Assembly (NCBI GenBank): GCA_021613335.1
Contig: JAJTWR010000311.1
Coordinates: 645,001 to 709,000 of the forward strand
Source of the DNA: Whitmania pigra
Taxonomy: Eukaryota; Annelida; Clitellata; Hirudinida; Haemopidae
Length of the DNA stretch: 64,000 nt
Direction: 5' to 3'
Shown: one piece after another, positions 36,806-47,100 of the stretch
Layout of the letters: each line of letters opens with the position of its first letter
Numbering within the stretch: position 1 is the first letter of the stretch
Notes under the pieces: model-generated
The model's database searches: none
What the model saw: only the letters and a program-made list of their open reading frames with translations
Told to the model about the DNA's origin: nothing
Made by a program: the position numbers and the translations under genes

Positions 36806-38141
36806 TTAGGTGAGAATAAATGATGTAGTCATCTCGGAACTGCTTCTTCTTTTCAGACGTCCAAGATAAGCCATCATTTTTATGCAATACATAGCAACAG
36901 AAAGTTTAAACATGTGCCACAGGTGGACACTCTTGTAGTAAAAACCATGCCAGATGCATTGGCAGGTGTTAAGCTGAAAAAGTCACATTTACTTTTAAGT
37001 TGGCTTAAATTTTATGACGAATGCTTAGCAAAGGACTGCGGACCAACCTTGTTCTGCAGTAAAGCTGTAGAACAGGCTTTAGACATAACGGCGAACGAAG
37101 CCATGCCCGGTCTGCAGTTGAGACTTCTTTCGAGACCCCTGATGAGGTCATTGGTCTTTAATATGAGCAGAAGTGGTCTTGGAATCTTGTTGAGGATCTG
37201 GTTGATCTCTTGGAAGAACACTGGGGCAGACTCCCTGACAACTGCATCCTACGAATCATTTAATTTTATTCATGCAGGAGCCTAACCCGTTCTGCTAACT
37301 GTCCATGCCAACTAAATTGCAATGAATTTTGCAATACTTTGAGACCTAACCTCTCTATCAGAGTACTTTGCGTTGAGTCCAGATTTGAGAGAGTTCCACG
37401 ACCTCCCCGTGAGAACACAAGCAAGCAATGGATACATACCGGCCACCCCTAGTCTTGTCGAGTATTTCTTGAGGCCTTCATTATCTCCATTGATTAGGCT
37501 CATCCAAAGATTGCAGTAATCAAGACGAATGTTTTCATGGAGGCTCTGAGTAGATATTACATCAAACTTTTGAGAATATAATAAAAACATGCAATGGTAA
37601 GGAGATTTTTGTGATGTATTAAAATTATAAATCCTATAAACGAAAATATAATAAGCATGTAGCATTGTCACTCGGCCACCATCAGTTTAACTTAGACACA
37701 GTAGGTCACTTTTAGAAATTCATAAACGGGACTTTAAATCAAATGGCATTAAAAATGGATTTCAAAATAGAACTATTTCTTGAATGATTGTAAATTGGCC
37801 ATTAAAATCAATACTATGAGCTTACCAACCTGATATAATCCGTGATCTAACAGAACAATGACTGCCTTTCCATTGACCTTGTTAACTAATAGATTGCCTG
37901 GGTGGGGGTCACAGTGAATGAAACCCTTGACAAAGATCATCTCACTGTACAACTTTCCCAGATTAGATATGACCTAATTGGAAATTTTTATTTAATGGGT
38001 TTAAACAAATAAGAGATGCATGAAGAATACTGAGTGGTAATCAATAACAATAACATAACAATAACAATAACAATAACAATAACATAACAATAACAATAAC
38101 AATAACATAACAATAACAATAACAATAACAATAACAATAAC

Positions 38142-38197
<56 letters not shown>

Positions 38198-38226
38198 TAA
38201 CAATAACAATAACAATAACAATAACA

Positions 38227-38306
<80 letters not shown>

Positions 38307-40271
38307 TGTCTGCCTGAACTGAAATGAAATCATCAGCAGCAACTAATAACTATTTGTATATTGTCAATTGCTAAGGGTCTTTGAGATGGTTCAAGCTTGA
38401 CCAAGAACATAAAAGTATGATAGCTGTCCTAGAGCAGGAAGACAACCTGATCATGATTGATCACTTACCAACAACTTGATTAATATAAATTGGCCTAAAT
38501 CATTAATATAACAATCATTAACCATTTTTAACTTTTTAATTTATTAACTATATTGGTTTTATGGTGTTGCTTCATTTAATTTCCCCAAACCAGACCATGA
38601 ATGTTATGTCCTTTAACCTAACTTCTAAGCATTACTGCATCGATTACAATGATGATGAAGTTACATACCCAGTTAACAACGTATTGAGTTAAATTATGGT
38701 TATGATTCAGACCTCCTGAACTGGAACATTATTGTCTTTGTAGAATTGCTTGTCTGCAATAAAGGACCCCTCACAGAACTCCATGGTGATAACCCTTGGT
38801 GATGTGACCTTCCAATAAACCTTTGGAATCTAACTGGCCAAATGAAATAAAAGCATTTATGAATGAGATAAACTAAATTACTAAGATGGCTTAAACAAAT
38901 CTAGAAATGAATACTGCCTTAAAAATTATGTTCTCTTACAGTGGATTTGCATTTGTTTTTACAAAATCCAGCATCCAGTTGATGAATATTAATATGCAAA
39001 CAATATACAAATATTTAAACAAACTCAAAAAAAATTCAATGACATTTAACTAATGAAATTGCCAAAAAATCATTAATGATTCTAAAGAACAAAATAAACA
39101 GTGACTTATTGAAGATTGCTAACCTTTAGAAAGTCAAGATGTGCAAATAGTTCGTGAGCTTTTTCACAATTTTTACCCTCATGTTCAAAATTCAACTCTA
39201 GTGGCAGATTTAATTCTGTTTCCTCTGCCAACCAACTGAATTCAAAATTCTTAAATAGCTTTGACACCTGCATCCAGAAATAATCTCAATTAACTCAAGA
39301 ATAAATTAGTAAGAGCACAAATCCAGTTTAGCATTGAAACTGACTCCCCAAAATATGAATTTCATAGTTTTTATGTCTGCATGAGAATTTTCTCTGACAG
39401 TGGGATGTTGGATTTTCACGACAACTTCCTCTCCAGATTTTAAGGTAGCCCTATGAACTTGGGCCAATGAGGCAGAGGCAAGAGGATTCTCTTCAAAATG
39501 AGAAAATACTTCCCCAACCTACACATTAATTGAAGGTTATTTAAAATTTGTTAAATCATCAAACTAAATATCTCCTACCTCTTTTCCAAACTCTTCTTGA
39601 AAAACCTTTTTCAGCTCTTCAACAGAAGAAGTTGGAGAACTGCTATGAAGGACTTTCATTACATTGACATATTCATAAGGTAGAAGATAGTCTAGTGAAC
39701 CAATATGTTGTCCCACTTTTATAAAGCATCCTCCATTCTTACCACAGAGGTCCCTCAGTCTGATTGCTGATCTGTAATGTACCTTTGCACACAAAAAAGT
39801 AAATGGATCAAAATATCTTAAAATTCACATTATAACAATCAACAAAAACTGAAAATTGAATGCTTTACCACGTTTCATCATCACATCATTATCAATATCT
39901 ACGACCAAAAATAAATATAAAAATAACTGAACTTTACCTGTGATTTGACATCCTTATAATTTTCAGATGACTTGTCTAAACCTCTGAGAGAAATTTTGTA
40001 ATCAACTGCTATTTTAGCCACCTGAATTCAATTGACATAAAATTAAAAATTGTCACAAATTGTTAGCATTACAATACAAGTGAGATCAAAGTGCTACTAG
40101 AACCAGCAAAACATTTTAAAGAATACATGATGTTTGTATTTTGGTCAAACTTACCGCCCATGCCGCTCTTCCAAATCGCACAGCACCAACACCGTAGGAC
40201 GAGCATTGGTCTTTATGCACATAGCAATATCCTACCGAGCCTACTAAGAGCGTGTAAAAAAGGGGACGCAT
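36806..40271 (-). CDS. ADCK1: ADCK1, mitochondrial AarF/UbiB-domain kinase-like protein (complete)
   Basis: Ten exons: 40271-40155, 40021-39938, 39782-39579, 39518-39345, 39267-39124, 38829-38713, 37973-37830, 37545-37351, 37248-37048, 36973-36806, in frame to 515 residues (vertebrate ADCK1 is about 520). A short hydrophobic N terminus ([14 protein letters not shown]) precedes [12 protein letters not shown]. UbiB-family hallmarks are present: the KxGQ motif (K89-Q92, [16 protein letters not shown]), the alanine-rich loop [11 protein letters not shown] (147-157), the lysine of VVVKIQHP (K170), HCDPHPGN (D302, N307) and LLDHGLY (D323). Known role: inner mitochondrial membrane/intermembrane-space protein of the UbiB family implicated in cristae and mitochondrial lipid homeostasis. 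The last exon is the least certain, being supported by weak similarity (NTC and LW positions). One intron carries long ATA/AACAAT repeats. Confidence 0.94.
38040..38305. repeat. AACAAT/AAT microsatellites in an ADCK1 intron
   Basis: About 100 bases of CAATAA hexamers, then pure ATA, then CAATAA again, then about 75 bases of ATA. The hexamer and trinucleotide blocks alternate. Confidence 0.95.
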
Positions 40272-41347
40272 GACAATCTATTCTTGTTTCTAAACACAAA
40301 ATGGTTGAAACTTAATTTTTATATTTTTTATTATATTTATTTGATTACAGTCCTTTTCACAACTGAGATGATTTGGACTGTTGAAACTCAATTGATGTCT
40401 TCAGCTATTTATTAGAGAGAAAAAGGCCAAATACATTTAGACACGGCTCTGAAAAGTGGATTTAATTTAAATGACTTATTAATTTAATTTATTTATAAAA
40501 TTTGTAAAAAAATTTCCACATATTTTGCTGACGATATATGATTATTAAAGCTTTTATTTCATAATTAATATTGTTACATTAACCCCGCTAAAAAAATAAT
40601 TGAATTGAAAAGTACATGTTATTATTAGATTAAGTGTTAACCTAATTATTATTATTAACCTAATGAATTGTGTAACTTATTACTATTATTAATTCATGCC
40701 TGACTATTGTGTAAGAATCCCATAGGTTAATTAGTACAATATAACTATTTTCTAAAACTATTCAAACTAGACGTAATCGCATTTGGCATCAATGACATGT
40801 TATGGCATGATTACATACTATGATTCTAATGACATTCTCTTAATTTGCTTCGGTTACTGTCTTCAAATGATTTATGTAAAAAAAAAAAAAAGAGTACGTG
40901 TGTCTAATAGATAGTCTGTGCAAGTGAGCTCTGAGGGTAGCGTGCCTGCGAACGACGGTAAAAGCAACAGCCGTTACGTGTCATGTCCGCAATCCAACTT
41001 GCACCGCCAAAAAGCGCCCATGGATGCGGCGCTATGCAAATGGTTGAGCGCCCCTGACGCTTACGCTCACGGAGCTAGACAGATAGTTATTATTATTATT
41101 AGGCTACAGCTGTATCTCGTGGACCACTCATTTGTCTCATTAGTTTTGATGGTGCGCCAAGACCACAACAAAATCAGATTTTAAAAATTCAGGATTTCCA
41201 AATCTTGTGCGCTAAGCACAAACCTTGTATAGATGAAGTCATTTTCATATGTGTAACGTTGTGCAAGTTTAATTCCATACGGAATCAATCATAGCAGTCA
41301 CGTACTTTAATCTACGAGTAGTTTACCGATATGCAGCAGCCATACGG
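40272..41347. other. ADCK1 upstream region and repeat-derived sequence
   Basis: AT-rich to about 40910. 40915-41085 is GC-richer (GCGTGCCTGCGAACGACGG, then GATGCGGCGCTATGC) and ends in GATAGTTATTATTATTATT, which looks like the 3' end of a non-LTR element or SINE in plus orientation. No host gene was found. Confidence 0.45.
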
Positions 41348-41926
41348 CTACTCCACATCAGTATTGCTCGCATTGTCCAGAATGGGGCCGTCTCCATTCT
41401 GAACGCAGGGTTCGGTGTCCATCTCCCCATTGTCCCCCAGAAGGGTAGGATTTTGGTCCTGAGGTCCCTGATCTGCCGACGCCTCCTCGGCTCGGACTTC
41501 GGTCATCCCTTGTTCGTTACCTGAGGGTTCCACCGGTCTGGCGGGCATGGTGCCCGTGATGTGCCCAGTGTATATGTCCCTCGACCACTTGATGGTGTCA
41601 GCCACTATGAGTTTCCTCAAAGTGGTGGCATAACTGTTGCCGATACCTAGGGCGGTGAGAACGCCATCGTTCTCATCCGGCCAAGTCCCCAGGGCTCCTA
41701 CAATTATAGCCCCCATCGTCGTCTTATAGCCTTGCGCCTCCAGTTCCACTCGAATGTGTTCATATTTGGAGATCTTGTGCTCACGTTTTTGCACAAGGCT
41801 AGTCGGACCGTTCTCGAATGGCACAGCCACATCAACTACTATAGCCGTTCGGTTGCCCTTGTCGAGGATAACTATGTCCGGACGATCGTTCGAGGAAGAC
41901 CCCTCAACCTTACGATTGATTCGCAT
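41348..41926 (-). mobile_element. 3' end of an R2-like non-LTR retrotransposon: restriction-like endonuclease domain
   Basis: A 192-residue frame on the minus strand that is much richer in GC than its surroundings. It contains RPDIVILDKGNRTAIVVDVA, which fits the PD-(D/E)xK pattern of the restriction-like endonuclease found at the C terminus of R2-type retrotransposon proteins. The block VGALGTWPDENDGVL, LGIGNSYATTLRKLIVADTI and KWSRDIYTGHI, familiar from reverse-transcriptase polyproteins of invertebrates, follows. No reverse transcriptase is present upstream, so this is a 5'-truncated copy. Its own C terminus and stop are intact, and there are no internal stops, so the insertion is probably recent. 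The R2-like clade assignment is from remembered motifs. Confidence 0.72.
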
Positions 41927-42579
41927 CTCTCTAGGTCATCTAGTCTTACTGACGTGAAAACTAGTTCTAGCCAGAATATCAAACTCCCTCAGTAAGTCAA
42001 TCCAAACAACTGACTCATGCAACACGAAAGTCAAATTGATTCTAACAAAATATGTTGACTCTGGCAAGCATTTTCAGACTGAAGCACCAAACCAGATCTC
42101 ACCTTGGCTAAATGGGCACTCTATTTTACACAGAAAATGAACAATGTCAATAGGCAGAAGACATTGATCATGACATTGTCAACAGTCTTTGCTTGGGCCT
42201 TAAACTACCATGAACACCAGAGCAATAATATCAGTTCTATCACAAACCAGATGGAATACACTTAAACCACAAGAAACAATTTAGCCAAACCTTGATCATG
42301 CTTGCAGAAACTTAAACCAACCCACCAACCAAATCCCCATGTACTTGTCTATGAAGTATTAGATCCACTAACAGTTAAACTACTAAAAAACTTGTATGAT
42401 ATATGTTACCCATATTAATACATAAATCCTTTGAAGAGCAACATGAACTACGCTAGAGATCATTCGGACAAAATAGGCATCAGAAGTTAGAAATATCCCC
42501 AACATTTTAAATGTGGTCAAAGCAACATAGATCAGCAATTACTCAGCAAGCAAAAAAGTAATTTGTATCACAAGACAAC
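41927..42579. other. Spacer between the retroelement fragment and H2B
   Basis: No exon or RNA gene recognised. The part nearest 41930-42000 may belong to the truncated element. Confidence 0.45.
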
Positions 42580-42585
42580 TTTATT
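42580..42585 (-). terminator. AATAAA polyadenylation signal downstream of H2B
   Basis: AATAAA on the minus strand, about 250 bases past the H2B stop, followed by the GT-rich TTGTCTTGTG. In the 250 bases between I see no canonical replication-dependent histone stem-loop (GGCTCTTTTCAGAGCC type). Confidence 0.6.
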
Positions 42586-42835
42586 GACCCACCAAAATGA
42601 CAGCATAACATGAAAAATTTGAGTTACATAAAACCCGGAAATTGTTTTGTCATTACATAGAGCAAAACCCACTAAAACAATTCACCACAATGCTGTTCCA
42701 TGACCAAACACTACACAGAGTAGCAAACACGACAACCCACACTAAAGTGGCTAACTAGTAAACACAAGCTATAAAATGAATCTAGAAACGAAACTGGAGA
42801 AGCAGTACTTTGCACAACAAACTCAACAGAGTCGA

Positions 42836-43207
42836 TTACTTCGAGCTGGTGTACTTCGTGACAGCCTTGGTACCTTCACTGACGGCGTGCTTGGCCAGCT
42901 CTCCAGGAAGAAGCAAACGAACAGCGGTCTGAATTTCTCTGCTGGTGATGGTCGAACGACGGTTGTAGTGAGCGAGACGAGAAGACTCAGCTGCAATTCT
43001 CTCGAAGATGTCGTTGACAAAGGAGTTCATGATGGACATAGCCTTGCTACTGATACCGGTGTCGGGATGAACCTGCTTCAAGACCTTGTAAATGTAGATG
43101 GCGTAGCTCTCCTTCCTCTTGCGCTTGTGCTTCTTGTCCCCAGTACGAACTGCTTTGGCCTTGCTTGCGGCCTTCTTTGCACCTTTACTTGCTGGTTTGG
43201 GAGGCAT
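42836..43207 (-). CDS. Histone H2B (intronless, solitary)
   Basis: 123 residues starting [18 protein letters not shown]. The first ATG in frame is 48 bases upstream at 43255, but the histone starts at 43207. The tail is lysine-rich, and the histone fold follows almost unchanged ([38 protein letters not shown], and the C-terminal AVTKYTSSK with the conserved ubiquitination lysine). Known role: core histone that pairs with H2A in the nucleosome. No other core histone lies in the window, unlike the usual five-gene histone repeat. The 3' side carries a polyadenylation signal and no obvious histone stem-loop, so it may be a replication-independent or dispersed copy. Codon use is GC-richer than in the neighbouring genes, as expected of a highly expressed histone. 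Confidence 0.97.
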   Translation of the reverse strand: MPPKPASKGAKKAASKAKAVRTGDKKHKRKRKESYAIYIYKVLKQVHPDTGISSKAMSIMNSFVNDIFERIAAESSRLAHYNRRSTITSREIQTAVRLLLPGELAKHAVSEGTKAVTKYTSSK

Positions 43208-43275
43208 ACCGACGAACACAAAGATAGAAACTGGTGAAACGGAAACCGTAGACAATGGCGACTTCGAACAATTTC

Positions 43276-43283
43276 TTTATATA
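43276..43283 (-). promoter_or_regulatory. TATA box of histone H2B
   Basis: TATATAAA on the minus strand, about 70 bases before the H2B start codon. Confidence 0.75.
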
Positions 43284-43305
43284 TCAGCTTGCTGCGTCAA
43301 TTGAC

Positions 43306-43336
43306 CACGTGATGTTGTGCATAATTAAGCCACGTG
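43306..43336. promoter_or_regulatory. Two CACGTG E-boxes between H2B and MDC1
   Basis: Palindromic CACGTG at 43306-43311 and 43331-43336, both as CCACGTGAT, 25 bases apart and just upstream of the H2B TATA box. A CCAAT on the plus strand lies near 43351. These are plausible bHLH (USF/MYC type) sites. Confidence 0.55.
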
Positions 43337-43360
43337 ATAAGTTGACTAGTCCAATCAAAA

Positions 43361-44160
43361 AACAGTTTTTGAACTAATTTTGAAATATATTTATTTTTAT
43401 AAAGTTTATTTTGCATTAAATTTTTAAATATAACAACAAATCATAATATTAATAATATAAAATTTTATTTATTAAACATATAAAAAAATCTTGTTAAAGC
43501 GCATGCGCAAACAAGGGCGCTAAAAAGTTTAATTGCAGTTTCTAGGCGCGAAGTTAATTGTTACAATATTAAACATAATCGTCTTAATTAATATAATTTT
43601 AATCATCTTATCACTCAAGTTACATAAAATTTAAGACATGCACCACATAACTAAATATTGAATTACATTTTGTAATTCATGATTTTATTGGGAAATTTTG
43701 GATATTGATAAAAAAAGTAGTGGTTTATCACACAGACTTTGGTCGCCCTCAACTACTATAAATAAATGTTATGTTGTATTATGTCAAGTTTTCAAAAATA
43801 AACATTAAGTAGTTGAAATAAATGTACCAATCAAGTTTGATTATCTTGTTGTGATGCTGGCATGGTATTTAATATTCTTAGTCCCAGATATGTTGGAATA
43901 TATAATTTTTGGTTTCGTATGCCAATGCTGATAAATTGTTTCTAAAATTTTAAAAGTCCTAATTTTTTATGAAACAAGAAAGTATTTATTAAAATAACTA
44001 TTAAAAACATTTTTAGTACAAACATCCATTAAAGGAAGTTTATTAACATTACCTAATAATATAAATAAGTTTTCGCGCTTATTAGTTGGGTAAGCTCACT
44101 TTTAAATAATTATTTACTTCGGAAGACTTGGACTACCTTGGACATATACATCTTTAAAAC
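43361..44160. other. Rest of the divergent H2B-MDC1 spacer
   Basis: AT-rich, with one GC-richer patch around 43500-43550 (AGCGCATGCGCAAACAAGGGCGC) that resembles an NRF1-type GCGCATGCGC site. The MDC1 start follows at 44161. No gene in between. Confidence 0.45.
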
Positions 44161-47100
44161 ATGGATTTGGAAGAGACTCAAATTTTAGATATATCACTAG
44201 ATGATGAAACGGAAGATGAAGCCGAAAAGGGCCTTCTCAATAAAAACCTGGTAAGGGCTTTTGCTTCTGGACTGCTTGTTCTTCGTATGAAACTAATGCG
44301 TTAAATTTAATATTCTTAGTTTATTGTATTTTAACAAGTATATAGGTGATAATTATGTGTTATAAACTATTGCAAGCCATGATATTTGCACTTGTTTAAA
44401 ATGAGCTTTGTACATTTCTGTGATCTTGATGTTTTGACAGGTGGCAACATTGAGCTTGACAAATGCTTTACATGGATATAATAATGAATTGTTTCCAATA
44501 TATACCGGTTAGAAAACAATTAGATTAAATTGTGGCACTAGCCAGTTTTAGCCATTTGTTAATTTTTTTTGAAAGATTTCATAACAAATCTAGGAACTTT
44601 ATAAATGAGGAGGGGCAATTTTATTAATTTAATGTGATGACAGCAATAAAATTACAAATGTTTAATGATGAGCATTGCATATGATAAACATTTACTTTTT
44701 CTGCTTTACATAACATTTGCATATTTGAAGGTATAAATAAAATTGGAAGAAGTTCTGAATGTGAAATAAATATTGAGTCAGAGGTAAATTAGTATGAAAA
44801 CTTAAAATCACTTTGAAAATAATTTTTCAAATTACTTGATTCAGTTTCTGTCTAAACATCACTGCACCATTGAGTACATCAATTCTACACACTTGATATT
44901 CGATTGTGGGAGCAGAAATAAAACAAAAAAGAATAAGGTTTGCAAATGTGAACATTATTTATAGATGTCTAGTAATTTTACAGATCATCTTATTTCAAGC
45001 TTATGTGGATTTAATTATGAATAATAATCATTTAAATGCATTTGTTCCAATAATTTCTAGATGTTTTTGATTCCCGAGGTGAGATATGAATTGAGGAATG
45101 GAGATGTTTTGAAGTTTGGCAATATTTGCTTCGAGTACAAGTTCAACACAAATTACGTCAGTAACTTTTCATATATGTTAACATTTAATTTTTCATCCAT
45201 AGCATGACCATATGTGTAAATTTTACTAGGAATGTTTGAAATTTTATGTAATTCAACATTAGAATAAAGACACTAATTTATGCAACAAGTGTTTTTTTAA
45301 ATATTTTTATATTTATTTAATAATATTCTTTACAAATACTTAGTATTAATAAATAGATTATACATTAGCTTATTAGGATATTAAAATTAATGGTCTTATT
45401 TCGTGTGCATTAGATAATTCCTTGATAAATTTCATTTAGTGCATTCAGTCTTATTTTGGATGAGTTATGTGTTTTGCCAAGGTGAAAAAGCATGCATGAA
45501 GCTGATGATAATAAATAGTTATCACACTAGTTTTCATTAACTACAATTTTGAAAACATTTGGCATTCCGTTATAAGTTTTTCAATTTATTTTATAAAATA
45601 TCATAAAAAAATTTGATTAACCAACTGTGAACGTCTGACTTGATCTGCAGAATTTAAAAAGATGTAAGGAACTAACAACTAGCACACCTCTGCCAAACAA
45701 CAATCAGAAACATCAATCTGGTTTTGAAAACAAGAAAGATGATGAGAATGGTGATTCAGCGGATGAGTGTGACAACGAAAGCACCATGAGTCAAGATCTC
45801 CTGATGAACGCTGATAACGAGGTTTGTTTGGCTAATAATTGATGAATCAACGGATGAAATATGTACTTATTTTCTCTGAAGATGGCCGCCATGAAATTTT
45901 ATGATGTAAATGCAACAAATGAAGATAATGATGATCTGGCAAGAACTTCAGATGATATTAAGACAGGTATTGATGTTTTTTTGTGTTCTTGCAATTTGCT
46001 TTGTGTTTTTCATTCTCTTCATTTGTCGGAATAGTTGTCTCCGTCCTAATTTTCAGCATCACTGTTTTAATAAAGCTTAATAATTTAATATTTCAGTTTT
46101 TAAATTTTAATGTTGCATATAATTTCTGTTTGTGATATAATTGAATGTTCCAGATGTTCACAAGGATGAAATAACTCAAGGATCAATTTCAACTTCTGAA
46201 TCTTTGGAAAAAAAGATTTTAGTGGAGGTAAGGAATTATTAGTCTCAACATGGAAACATTAGAACTACTTAAGTTTAAGCTCTATTCTTGAAATATCGCT
46301 CTTTAGTTACAACATCTTTAAGTATGGGATATTTTGATTTCTATGAAACAAATAGTTTTTTTTATTCTCATAGAATAGTTTAGCCTCATAGATCAAATTC
46401 TTTTGCGACCATATCATGCCATTCTCAGAGAGCAGCTGATGGGTTGAATGTCTCTGTCGATTTTTATTGCGATACCCCTTGTGATCTTGTGAGAGGCTCT
46501 CATTGGCCTTCACACTGCCTGGACTGGAGTAAATCTGGCATTTTGGGCCCTTGAACCAACTTCTATGCAGAAATGTTCTGCCTGGTATTCTTTGCTTTCA
46601 TGTCCAATGGCAGATAACAGATTTGCATGCTTTACTTTATCATTTGGTAAAACTTTAAATTGATTTATGAAATTCTTCCCTATGGAACTGACAGCTTTGT
46701 CAGGATGACAGTAGCGGATGATGGCAAGTTGAGCACCATGTTATGCCACTTTCTCTTAAAGGTAGTGCCTCATTCCTCTTATGAGGGATGCAATGGTCCA
46801 ATAGTTTGCCTCTGCAAGGATTTGTGGGCATTTGACATCCCTTTTTGAAGAGTTACAATTTAAATTTATTTACAATTTAAACAAGCCCCTGTTCACAAAA
46901 TAAATCTTTTGCCAGTTTGATCCAAACTTTTTTTCTAAATAAATATCTACTTTTAGTTACATCTATTAAATGTTTTTTTTCTCTTATCCATTATTATATG
47001 CTAAATTGCACAATAATGTGCTATTCTGGGTTCAGATATTGGTGTATAAATGTATTGATTCCAACTTATTCTGCATTTTTTTAAAGAGTCCCAGAAATTT

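Noticed and set aside
36173..36887. Short minus-strand frame near the ADCK1 3' end
   Set aside because: Overlaps the last ADCK1 exon in another frame and has no independent support.
46307..46848. Open frames on both strands in a large MDC1 intron, somewhat protein-like on the minus strand
   Set aside because: I tried to read a DNA transposase (piggyBac type) there, but no catalytic motif or terminal repeat was found and stops interrupt it.
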